Assembly: GCA_025765615.1 (NCBI GenBank)
Contig: JAIVFJ010000029.1
Coordinates: forward strand, 124,001-188,000
DNA: 64,000 nt
Reading direction: 5' to 3'
Origin: Zopfochytrium polystomum
Lineage: Eukaryota > Chytridiomycota > Chytridiomycetes > Chytridiales > Chytridiaceae
Positions 42,776 to 52,823 of the stretch are shown here, one piece after another. A model generated the notes under the pieces. That model saw only the letters and a program-made list of their open reading frames with translations, did no database searches and was not told the DNA's origin. Within the stretch, counting starts at the first letter, position 1. Every line of letters begins with the position of its first letter. Position numbers and translations under genes: made by a program.

Positions 42776-43885
42776 ACTGGGTTGTGGGTGACGTGCCTCA
42801 ATGAAGGATGGGGGCGGGTCTGTTTTGAACCGGGCCAGCCCATGAATAGAAAGACTGTTGTTGTGCGGTACCCATATCTTCTCAAATGTTGACTGGGACA
42901 ACAAAATGGAAGAAGTGGGGCGAAGGGAAAGACTTGAGTTCTCTCCATGCTTAATGTGCTGGCGGAAAATATCGGAACAGCGGCAAAAATCCCCAACCCC
43001 CCAGTGCTTGCCGTTTCAGGAGAGGCCCACATCTACCGGAAAAAGGCCACTCCCACAGCTTCACCGAAAAGCTCTGTGTTCTCGCTCCTCACTGCGCTGA
43101 CCTCTGCAGCTCCCTCACAACGAACTGTGCCAGGGCGCCCCCACAGAGACGGTCGGGGGACTCAGCCCGTTGGAGGATGTGTTGTTAACTCAGTTTATTA
43201 GAGTGGCTTGACGACAGCGCTTGTCGATAAATGGTCGAGATTTTCTTTTTGGCAAGCAGTCGTCTCGCAGCGGGAATTGCCGTCGCGAAAATCGCCGGCG
43301 TCGAGGCGAAAATGGAGGAGTAACCGTTCCTGGTCACCGGAGGTCTTCGCAATTTGACAGACCCCTCAATAAGTTTATTTCTAATCATCAGGTGCCGACC
43401 CCCAGCAACCGAGCGCCTTACTCTTGAGTCGTTGAGAAACTAGCTGAAACGAAAAAAAAATAAAAAAAAATAATAAAAAATAAATAATGGTACATTCCAG
43501 TAAAGTATACGATATACGGGCTTCCCCGGATTGTTTGCAATCATCATGGGCCAGCATCGCTATGATTGTTCGAGGAAGAGGGTGGCTGTGGCGCGTTTGT
43601 CAGACGTCGGAAAAAAGAGGCGCTCACAGAGGTTCCATGGCCACACAAAGCAAAGCATCGGTTGACACTTGCCACTTTGTGGATGATACCCAATGGGAAA
43701 TATTTTGCAAAACAAGCAGGTGCGACAAGGGTATTATGAGCGCAGTTTCGCTGCATCAGTCTGCTTTTATGGGGTGTTTTGTGAAAAGACGCTTTCATGG
43801 CCATGCGCAGCTGTCATTTCTCCCATCGCCAGTTTGAGTGGACTTCCCCTTCCCCTTTGGCACATTACTAAGATTTACAGTTGAC
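42776..43885. other. Spacer with decayed partial copy of the solute-binding protein
   Basis: Around 43071-43115 the DNA reads LLTALTSAAPS, recalling the signal peptide FTALASAAPS. At 43153-43192, GLSPLEDVLL resembles the C-terminus GLSPLVDGL of the preceding gene. The intervening gene body is missing. No other gene is seen. An A-rich tract lies at 43450-43485. Confidence 0.4.
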
Positions 43886-46629
43886 ATGGATCTCGATGTA
43901 GACACCGCCACACACGAGTCATCTCCGTTCGCCGAGTGGCTCGCCGCCGAGATCAAGGCAAAGCCCGACTGGCAGGCAAAGCTCCTCTCGACCATCAACG
44001 CACCCTCCGCCGGCAAGGACCGCAAGGACCGCAAGGACATTGCGGCAAAGTGGATCGCAGAGGCGGTCGCCCAGGGCGTCGACCGCGACGTCGCCGCAGG
44101 CACCGTCGCCCGGCTCGTCGCAGAGATCACGGACCCGGTTGCCCGAGCCGCCCGGCACGCCCGCGCCACAGAATGGCTCGCGAGGCGGCCCCGCAGCGGC
44201 CTCTCCGACGACTGCAGGCGGGAGATCCGTGCTGCGAGGGAGGCTGCGCCGTCGCGCATCGTCGCCCCGCTCGTCGAGGCGGTCAAGGAGGAGTTGCTTC
44301 CGCCCCGCGAGAGCCCGAGTGTGCGGTTCTGGACGGATGCGGATGGGCCAGAGGAGGACGACGAGAGGAACCTATTGACCGAGGTAAGATTCTTGGGGTA
44401 CGGTGACATCGGTGCGTGCATAAATGTGAACTGAAGGTACCTATTTCCACAATAGAACATTAAAGAGGAACTAGAACAAGACGCGGTTCCCGACGACCCA
44501 CGGTGGAACTGCCCGCTCTTGACTTGCGTAGAATATGCCGATTCGGACCACTTCACCACTTATCGCCATCGCGTCGCACTTCGCCAGCATCCACTCGAAG
44601 TGGCAGGGCTGGCGAACGCTCTCCAAATTATCGAGCGCGTTCGGGCTGACCGTTGCACAGTTGGCGAGGGGGTCTACAAAGCAAACAGAATGTGGCAGAA
44701 TGGACGGGCATGGGGTTGGACTTCGATGAGCTCGACTGGTCCAACAAGCAAGCTGGACCCCAAAAAACTTGGTTACAGCTACGAGCTCAGGCTCGTTAAG
44801 GACTACGGCGCTGGTGGACATCCCGTCGGCTTTCTCGGGGACGGCGAGGCAGTTTACTGTGCTGACCGTTTGGTGCCGGAATCAATTCGAGTAGAACTCG
44901 AAAGCTACTTGGATTGGATTGCAGACGCTCCAAACAAGGTCGGAAACTTGGGCCGGAAGGCCAATCAGTGATCCTGCTGACCTCTCTTTTTTCTCTGGTT
45001 TTTAAAGGACTTCCACCCACATGTAAAGGGCATTGTTCAAGATATCATACATCCAAGTAAACATCCTGTTTTGCCGTTCGGCTTGGCTAACCCGATGAAG
45101 GCCTTTTTCCATTGATAAAAAAGGGGCGAGCACCCGAAACGCCTTCCAGCGATGACTTTCTGCCTAGCCTACCGGGAGAAGAAGCTGAGGAGGATCAAGA
45201 GGCAGTTTATTATCAGGTATGGAAACTCAGAGACTGCCTCAGGTATTGCACTAATATTCCCAATTTCGGTTTGACAGTGGCTCCCGTCTGTCTTCCGCGT
45301 TTACAAAGATGGTCACGTTGAGATCGCTTCTTCCATCAATAACGTGGATCCAAGCGATAACCTAGAGCTTCACGATATTGTCGCAAATGTGTTCAGCATT
45401 GTGCTGCCTCTACTGTCGAAATGCGTCAGCATGTCTCGATTTGCGAAGAAGTACGAAAATCCTTGCCTAAGACTCCCAATTGTTCGCCAGTGGAACAATG
45501 AACGACAAAAGCAGCACACGCTAGATCGTTCGCTGTACCCTGACCCGAATGGTGAAGAAGAGTACAAAGAGCTGCAGGTGTGGGGCCATGGCTCCACTTG
45601 TCGGAAATCTTGTGCTGAATTGAATCTGTAGGTGATTGTGAAAGCTGCCAACTACATTTTGGAGCCCGGACAACACTATTCTGGTACTTGGCACGTCGAG
45701 GGAGAGCCTCACGAGAAGATCATCGCATCCGCCATCTACTACTATGCGTCCTCTGCGGGGATCGAGGATATGGGACTTGCGTTTCGAAGGCGTCGGTCTG
45801 GTTACGATTACCCGTGCAAAGAGGATTATTACCGTGCTGATATAACACGGTGAGTACTGTCGAGGAATGAGCTATTCATTACGCCTCCCTTTCAAATTGA
45901 TCGACTCCTCTGTTCGTTTTTGTCTCAAGTTTGGTGTCGCGTGATGTTCTTGATCGAGACGACAAAACAAAACTTTACCAGGATGTCAGAGAATCTGACA
46001 GCTGGAGGTACGAAACCGACGGAGCCCTTCAATTCGGCTCTGTCCAAACGCGGGAAAATCGGGTCTTGGTTTTTCCCAACTCGTTGCAACACCGTGTGCG
46101 AGGCATTTCTGCGTACGGGCGGAGAAGCGGACAAGACGAGATCCAATCTGACGGCGATGCAGAAGTCGACGATGCAGAAGACGACGATGAGGAGGACGAC
46201 GAAGATGAAAGCGGCGATGGCGAAGACGGCAATCAAGAACAAGACGAAAGCACAAGCGCCGTCGAAAGAATGGACGAGACAGCGCAGGAAAGCAACGCCT
46301 CGCGTGCGACTGGACCTCTGACACGCAAAATCCTCTGCTTCTTCCTGGTGGACCCGGACAGTCCCATCGCGACCACCGCCGACTTGCCGCCGCGTCGCTG
46401 GAACTCCAAGAGACGCACGCAGCTGTCCATTCTTGTTTCGCATGCTGCCAGGACGAAAGGATTTGAACTGCCGGACGAGGTGGTTCGGATGGTGGTAGGC
46501 TTTGCGAAGGATGGCTTATCATGGCAGGAGGCGTGCGCGCACCGACTTGAGCTGATGCACCACAGAAAGTACACCAAGAACGAGCAGAACCAGGCGGTGG
46601 AGCGGGAGTTTTCCCTTTGCGAGCACTGA
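43886..46629 (+). pseudogene. DUF4246 protein, interrupted by one frameshift
   Basis: Six exons: 43886-44383, 44456-44938, 45008-45216, 45278-45577, 45632-45849 and 45930-46629, all with good splice sites, about 800 residues. Blocks typical of fungal DUF4246: EIKAKPDW and DIAAKWIAEA (N-terminus), DRLVPESIRVELESYLDWI, DFHPHVKGIVQDIIHPSKHP, WLPSVFRVYKDGHV, VIVKAANYILEPG, SGTWHVEGEPHEKIIASAIYY, and RVLVFPNSLQHRV with LCFFLVDPDSPI. Inside exon 3, a one-base loss in the T run at 45104-45108 moves KAFF to PLIKKG and puts a TGA at 45113-45115. HxE plus a distal His suggests a 2-oxoglutarate/iron oxygenase-like core, which is inference. A single sequencing error would restore a complete gene, so it may be functional. 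Confidence 0.75.
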
Positions 46630-46729
46630 CGGTCTCTTCGCTATTCTCTGTTTCTCTTCGTGGTGTGCAAATATAAGCCAAAGTTGTGACAAGTTGGTTT
46701 TGACAAGGACGTCTCATCATCCGCCCCGC

Positions 46730-48483
46730 ATGATCGAGCTGCCCGACGTTGCCCTCGACCTTGCGGTCCGCCCGACCCACCACAGAAGGGGCATCGTCGC
46801 GACGGCGTTGATCAGTGGACACGTCGTCGGGTAGGTCACATTCCTCCACTCTGGGTGTGACCATCCTAACGTTTCTGCAAAAGTCACCGCTACACGATTC
46901 CTACCGACGAGGACGACGGCGAGGGAGACGCAAAGTTCGAAGTCCGCAACCTCAAGTCGAAAGAGGTCTTCAAAGTCAAGCTTCACAAAGGATCGTGCCG
47001 TGCGGTCGACTTTGGCACTGATGGGAAAGGTAATCAGATTCATCCTTTGTCAGAAACCTTGACGGCCAACTTTTGCAACAAAGTTCTCTTCACCGCCGGT
47101 AAGGACAAAACCCTGGCTGTAATCGACGCGGACACCTCCGCCATCATCTTGAAGAAGAAAGACGCGCACAAGTGAGAAGACCCACTCAGCCCCCAATAGT
47201 CAACTAAGTTTGATTTTCGTTCAGGGAGGCCATTAATACTGTTCTTGCCGTCGATTCCAATGTTGTCGTTACAGGAGATGAAGCCGGCGTTGTAAATGTA
47301 CGTGTTTCCTTCAACGCAGGATGATCCAGCTCACTGATCCAATACCGCTCGTCCTCTCGCTTAGGTTTGGGATACCCGGCAGCGGAAGCTGGCCCAGCAT
47401 TACGCCGTCCAAACGGAGTACATTTCCGCCTTTGCGCAATCGCCGAGCGATTCCAACACGCTGCTGGCCACAAGCTCCGACGGCACCCTGGCGGTCTTTG
47501 ACATTCGAAAGAGCAAACCGGTGCAGGTGTCCGACCCCGAAGACGACGAACTCTCCTGCGTCCAGTTCGTAAGGGTGAGTACGCTTTTCCACCGCCGCAC
47601 AGCGCAGACGTTGACACCGCCCTCGCACTCGAAACATCACCGCCCACTTCGCCCAACCATGCAACAGCACTCGAAAAAGGCCATCGTCGGCACGTCCGGC
47701 GGCCTCATCTCCCTCTACACCGCCGGCAACTGGGGCGACACCACCGACCGCATGCCGCCGCGCTTCGTGTACGGCTCCACGGCGAAAGCGGCGTCCGTCG
47801 ACGCGCTCGTCCGCATCGATGAGAACAACGTCGCGGCGGGCTGCGGCGACGGCGCCATCCGCATCGTCCACGTCCTGCCGAACCGAATCGATACGGTAGT
47901 CCCGACGGGCGACGACGGCATCGAGCGGTTGGTCGGCGTCGAGGATGGGGAGGGGGTTGGGTGGTTGATGGGGTGCAGCCATGACGCTCAGGTGCGCTGC
48001 TGGAGGGTGCCGGCACTCGTCGCGCACGGCCGGGATGGAGATAGTGATGATGAGGACAGCGGAGCTGGTGAAGAGGAAAGTGTGGAGGACGACGAAAGTG
48101 AGGACGAGGAGGAGGATGATGATGAGGACGACGAAGATGAGGCAGGAAGTCAGGTGGGATCCGATCTAGGTGGTTTGGACAGGAGTGATAACGACGAGGA
48201 CGATGAAGATTCGGACGCGTCAGGAGACGACTATGACACCTCAGCTGCGATCAGCTCTGAATCCACTTCTTCATCTGCCACAGCGAAACGCCCGAATTCC
48301 GACTCAACAGTCCCTGTTCCTAAGCGATCTGCCGAGGATCAGGCTCCACTGCCGGGAGACGAATCTGACGGGCGAAGCAAACCTGAGAAGAAGAGGCCGA
48401 AAGTCGCGGCTCCGCTCAAGACGAAGACGAAAGGAGCAAGGAAGGGAGGCGCAGGGAAACCAGTTTTCGAAGGGCTGGACTAA
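46730..48483 (+). CDS. JIP5: WD-repeat protein WDR55 / Jip5
   Basis: Exons 46730-46830, 46884-47029, 47084-47171, 47225-47297, 47365-47574 and 47668-48483 give 477 residues, every phase agreeing. WD-type blades are visible: HKGSCRAVDFG, FTAGKDKTLAVIDAD, VTGDEAGVVNVWDTRQ, LLATSSDGTLAVFDIR, AAGCGDGAIRIVHVLP and GCSHDAQVRCWRVP. An acidic Asp/Glu/Ser tract (residues about 325-400) and a basic Lys-rich end (KTKTKGARKGG) follow. This arrangement fits WDR55/yeast Jip5, a nucleolar factor for rRNA processing and large-subunit assembly. The five introns are short (53-93 bp). Confidence 0.9.
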
Positions 48484-48570
48484 CTTATTTATTGGACGAA
48501 AACTGTTGTAACACCAATGTTTTTGTGTGGGGTTCCAAAATGGGGCCATGTTTTTCTTGCTTGGTACCCT

Positions 48571-48867
48571 TCATTGCTGAACAAGGAGTGGCTCAGCATT
48601 CAACTCCTCGCACCAGCAGACACCGAGCTCGGGGCACCTCAGTCCATCCTTCTGCGTCGAGCAGATCAGTCGGCCCGAGTGCCTCGTGCACGTGCACACC
48701 GCAAAGCACGACGAGCCAGAGGGGGTCTTGTCGCAGTCCATCAAATAGTCGGCAGTGGCCGAAACCCCCGCGGACGACTGCGAGATCGAAAGCAGGATCA
48801 CAACGCTGACGAGGAGGTGTGCCACGATCCGGGCGAAAGTGGATGAGGTCGGGGCCTTCGAGTGCAT
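48571..48867 (-). CDS. Small secreted Cys-rich protein
   Basis: Single-exon ORF of 98 residues. Residues 1-33 form a signal peptide with a hydrophobic core (IVAHLLVSVVILLSI). The mature part has eight Cys spaced C-x8-C-x3-C-x-C-x8-C-x8-C-x5-C-x-C, ending in a CWC pair, and is mildly acidic. The regular spacing and even Cys number suggest a disulfide-knotted secreted peptide, comparable in form to fungal effectors. The CWC pattern recalls thyroglobulin type-1 repeats, but the remainder does not fit closely. The family is not recognised. The 3' end is about 90 bp from the stop of the convergent WDR55 gene. Confidence 0.65.
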   Translation of the reverse strand: MHSKAPTSSTFARIVAHLLVSVVILLSISQSSAGVSATADYLMDCDKTPSGSSCFAVCTCTRHSGRLICSTQKDGLRCPELGVCWCEELNAEPLLVQQ

Positions 48868-49453
48868 CTGCGCGTTGAGAGTTTCAAATGGTGTTGCGTA
48901 AGATAGATTGTATCGGATCGCAGCAGACAGTTACCTGTGTGTGTTCCAGGAAAGACAGCGCCAGAAGATTTCTGCTCAACTGTCTTGTGCAGACCGCTCT
49001 TTGAGCGTGCTCGAGAGTTTGTTCCAAATGTAAGGGCAACGGATCATTCCAGGATCGTACGCTTCAACTGCGATAGCGCTTCATGCTGACATTGCACACC
49101 GAGGAGCTCGCATATACTACGGGTGTGGAACAGGATGATTTGCGCAGACGGTTGACAGTGGCCCTCTTGCTGGGAGGGAGAGAAGGGAGCGTTGCAAGAA
49201 GAGCCACTAACATTTACCCTACTGGATTTGTGGAGGCGGGAGACATTGTACACTACACACTGCAACAAGAGTGCCGACTCACGGGTGGCGACCAGGGCAG
49301 AAGAGCAGGTGCAACCATGAACGAGCGAATGGAATACATCAATCCAAGTCAACGGAGGAGACTTGAGTGAGCCCCACTCTTGATCAGTTCCTATTTCGGC
49401 TGGAGAACGGGGGTAAGCCACCGAGCCACTTTGTAGGATAAGTCGACCTGGAA
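48868..49453. other. Spacer
   Basis: No supported gene. It likely contains the divergent promoters of the small Cys-rich protein (minus) and the APH-like gene (plus). A 153-codon minus ORF at 49044-49505 overlaps the APH start and lacks motifs. Confidence 0.35.
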
Positions 49454-50581
49454 ATGGACACATCGGCAGCAGCAACGGCAGGATCAGCCCTCGGCGAGCC
49501 ACCATCTGCGGTGGTGGATCACAGCTACCTCTCCAGCACCGGGCTCCGCGAGGCGATCGGACCCATCACGGCGATCGTCCACGACGACACGGGCATGAAC
49601 TCGACGGTGCACCTCGTCACCACCCAGAAGGGGGAGTACGCCATCAAAGCGCCCAAAAACGTCTACGCAGCCGGCGCGCTCCACCGGGAGAGGCTAGTAC
49701 TCCAGGCACTCACGGGTCTTGACGGGAAGCACCTCAACACGCCGGAGCACGTTGCGGTCGTCCAGTGCGAGGGCGCCAACGACGACGAAGACCGCGGCGG
49801 AAAGCGCTCCGCCCATGTGCTCTCGCGGCTGCCCGGGATCAACGGAGCCCGCTTGTGGAAGCGCGAGGACGTCTCCAAGGAGGACCGCGTCGCCGTCGCG
49901 GGGGCGATCGGACGGACCCTGCGGCGGATCCACGACGGCTGGAAGCCCAGCGTCGCGCCGATGCGATGCGGCAAGGACGCCGCCGCACCGTCACCCCCTG
50001 AACAGAGCGTTTTCGACGGCAGATCAAGAGGCTGGCTTCGCACGTCGCTCGACACTTTCTATTCTCCGCGCATCGATCGTCGTCTCGCTGCGCTCACTGA
50101 AGAGGAAAAGGAGGAGGGAGAGGACGCCCGCCGCTTGCTCGCTAAAATTCGTACTGTCGCCGACACCCCCGCCTCCGACAAGATCTGGACCGACCCGCCC
50201 TTCTGGAACGACCTTGTGCTCGTCCACGGCGACGCCATGGTGCCAAACTTTTTGTTTGAGAAAGACATCGACGGCGAGCAAGGGTGGAGGCCCACCGGCA
50301 TTGTTGACTGGGGCGATGCTGGGTACGGCGATCGGAGGTACGATCTCGGGGCGGGGATGTGCAGCTTGGAGCACAATGAAAAGATGAGGTTGAAGGAGGA
50401 GCGAGGCGAGGCTGCGGATGCTGGCGAGGCAAACGAGGAGCAGCTGGAGAGAGTTGTGCAGTCGTTTTTGAAAGGCTACGGTGTGGAAGATGTCAGCCAG
50501 GAAAGCAGGGAGAGCATCATGCTGTGGATGAATTTGTACGACTTGTTCGACTTTTTCGCGTACAGCGCAGACGAGGAGTAG
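49454..50581 (+). CDS. APH-family phosphotransferase
   Basis: Single-exon gene of 375 residues with an aminoglycoside-phosphotransferase/choline-kinase-like fold. EYAIKAPKN holds the candidate ATP Lys, with HRERLVLQAL downstream. GRTLRRIHDG precedes a long Lys/Glu-rich insert. The Brenner-type catalytic loop is LVHGDAMVPNFLF (H-G-D...N) and the metal site is GIVDWGDAGYGDRRYDLG. All three catalytic elements are intact, so the protein is likely an active small-molecule kinase, with the substrate unknown (APH families phosphorylate sugars, choline, aminoglycosides and similar metabolites). An AATAAA lies at about 50624 in the 3' flank. Confidence 0.88.
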   Translation: MDTSAAATAGSALGEPPSAVVDHSYLSSTGLREAIGPITAIVHDDTGMNSTVHLVTTQKGEYAIKAPKNVYAAGALHRERLVLQALTGLDGKHLNTPEHVAVVQCEGANDDEDRGGKRSAHVLSRLPGINGARLWKREDVSKEDRVAVAGAIGRTLRRIHDGWKPSVAPMRCGKDAAAPSPPEQSVFDGRSRGWLRTSLDTFYSPRIDRRLAALTEEEKEEGEDARRLLAKIRTVADTPASDKIWTDPPFWNDLVLVHGDAMVPNFLFEKDIDGEQGWRPTGIVDWGDAGYGDRRYDLGAGMCSLEHNEKMRLKEERGEAADAGEANEEQLERVVQSFLKGYGVEDVSQESRESIMLWMNLYDLFDFFAYSADEE

Positions 50582-51127
50582 AAGGAAGTATGTCACGAGG
50601 GACTATGGGGCGGCTACGTTTTGAATAAATTGCCTGGAGCCAAAGCCAATTTGAGTGCATGAAATCGACTGATCATGTGCCGATGAGTTGGCATCATCGA
50701 ACTTCTCCTCCACTAGCCAAACCCTGCTAAATAATGCGGATGCATGGAGAATATTGATGGAATACGTTGGCGCTGCCTCCATCCGCCCATCGGCTCTTTC
50801 GTGCAGATCACTGCAAGGCATTTCGGCCTTTCGGATGCGTAAACAACCCCATCATCCACAAGCACAGGCGTTCGGTGATCTGGAGTAGAATTTTCGGAAG
50901 CTATGTTTCGAATAAACTGAGGCGAGCCGAGCTCTCGACGCTGCGGAGCTTACTCTTGCGCAGCGAACAAAGTGCTCGACTCATAAAGTCTTCGCATATG
51001 CAAAAAAGTGCAAAATAAGGAGTGTTTAAGAGAACGAAACGGCAAATTAAGCAAAACAAAAAGTTAAGAAGGCTAAGTTGAGAGTCTCATAAGAGCGAAT
51101 AAGTAAATAAGTCGTCACACTTTCGGC
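50582..51127. other. Convergent spacer
   Basis: 3' flanks of the APH gene and the RGS gene. No gene is supported. AATAAA near 50624 may serve as poly-A signal for the APH gene. Confidence 0.35.
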
Positions 51128-52817
51128 TCACAACGTGCAGCCTACCCTTTCCAGGAGCAAACGCGACACTTTCTGGGAAAGTACTTTGGATCGACTGGAT
51201 CGCTCCAGAATGACCTTAGTTTTAAATAGTTTCCGCACTGTGACTGCACTCTCTTCGTTCACGACCACATTTCTCGCAGGTATGTCCCTTTGCATTTGTC
51301 CTCCAAGGTCCGAATCCGCAAAGCGAGCGAACGCGGCACGCAAAAACTCATCTGCATCCGTCATTGCAGCTGCAAAGAATTGGCCGAGCACAGCAGAATC
51401 GTCAAAGGGCTGGTCGAGCGATTCGGAGATGGAGACTCTGGCTTGCGAAGACATTTCCGAGAGAAACAGTACCGCGTTAGGGTCGAGGTAGGTTTGCAAA
51501 ATGGTTTTGGCAGCGTGAACGGCATCGCGGGAGCTGGCGAATCCCGTTTCAGCGAATTCTTTCATGTCGAGCGCAAAGAGCTATTTGAATTGAGTGGCGA
51601 ATGTGAGTGAGAAAATCAGAGTAGAACGAAAACGGCTCCATGAAACCAGCAGCATGTTAACTTACGAGCATTTCCGCCGACCCTTCAGTGAGTAGGAACG
51701 CCAAGAAGTAGCAGAGAGGCATGCAGCTTCCTAAAAGCGCATCCAATCCCGATCTGAACACTTCTTCGACCGGCACGTCAACTTTCACTTCGTCACCTAA
51801 AATCGCCATAATCTTCTTTCGGCTTTTCAAATTCTGGGCAGGGCAAGCATCGCGAATTCCGACATTACGCAGGAACGGAGACTGGGCGTAATCGCGAGAA
51901 CTCGCGAGGAGTGGAGGCGATAGGATGGCGGATTCGCGAGATGAAGCCGCGTGGGGGATGTTTGGATAGAGTTCCGTGCAGGGGGACCAGGAAGATCGGC
52001 GTGAGTAAGTAAACGATTTCGTCGAAACGCTCGCAGAGTCGTCGTCCTTCGACCAGCGATTTGCATCGACGAGTTGCTGCAGAGATCCAGCCGAAGCGGA
52101 TCGCCTTACGACGTGGGGAAGCCAGGGCATGCTGGATTGCAAATACGGCTTGGCAGATTGTTGCTGAGGTAACGGAGGAGCCACATGGGTTTGGCCTTTC
52201 GCTTCTCCATCAAACGTGGGTGCAGATCGCACACGCCAGCGTCGCGGCTGCACTCTGAAATCGTCAGCCGGATCCTTCGTCGAGCTCGATGCTGTCGAGT
52301 ACATCTCAGCAGTGAAAGCAGGTGCCCAGGCGATCGCGATCGCCGGACCACCCACTTGGGCCGGTAGAGATGTTGGCTTCACATCGTAAAACGAACGCAG
52401 CTTTTCGCGGTTGCCGGAACCAGAAAAGTGCGGCACGCTCGTCTCGCCAAAGAAACGGAAGAGTTTTGCGCGGGATCCGGTCTGTGGCGAGACGGGCTCG
52501 TCGCTCGTGTCGACACTTGCGTGGGGGAGGTCGATGGCATGCTGAGGGTGTGGAGGTGCTGGGCCATCTTCGGCAGCTTCGTCAGGGTCGCCGCCCAGAT
52601 CGCCGTGAAGATCGGCGCCCGCGCCGCCGACATCCGGCGCGGAGGAACCGCTTTGGACTGTGCGGAAAAGCAGCTCAGCGATCTCGATCGAGGATTCTCG
52701 TGTCATCGTCGGGTGCAAGCCGCGGAGGCGGAGCGGGTGGGTGAGGATGTTCCCGGTCGCCAAAGCGAAGCCGGTGGGTGTTTTGAATTTAGCCGCTGTT
52801 TCCAAGCACTCCAACAA
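51128..52817 (-). CDS. RGS-domain protein (possibly the C-terminal part of a receptor fusion)
   Basis: Exons (minus) 52817-51666 and 51580-51128 give 534 codons. The end of exon 1, GLDALLGSCMPLCYFLAFLLTEGSAEML, joins to LFALDMKEFAETGF in exon 2, giving the hallmark RGS helices 3-4 (FLxxExSxENLLFxLDxxEF form). HAAKTILQTYLDPNA and the helix VSISESLDQPFDDS then match helices 5-8. RGS domains speed GTP hydrolysis by G-protein alpha subunits. Residues before about 350 are low-complexity Ser/Pro. The first ATG in frame (MTRESS, about 52707) is well inside the ORF, and the frame begins 7 bases after the stop of the upstream membrane gene. A 39-bp GT...AG intron there would fuse both in phase, making a membrane receptor-RGS protein. 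Confidence 0.72.
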
Positions 52818-52823
52818 TTCAAT

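Noticed and set aside
49044..49505. 153-codon minus-strand ORF over the APH start
   Set aside because: No recognisable domain. It overlaps the start of a well-supported APH gene.
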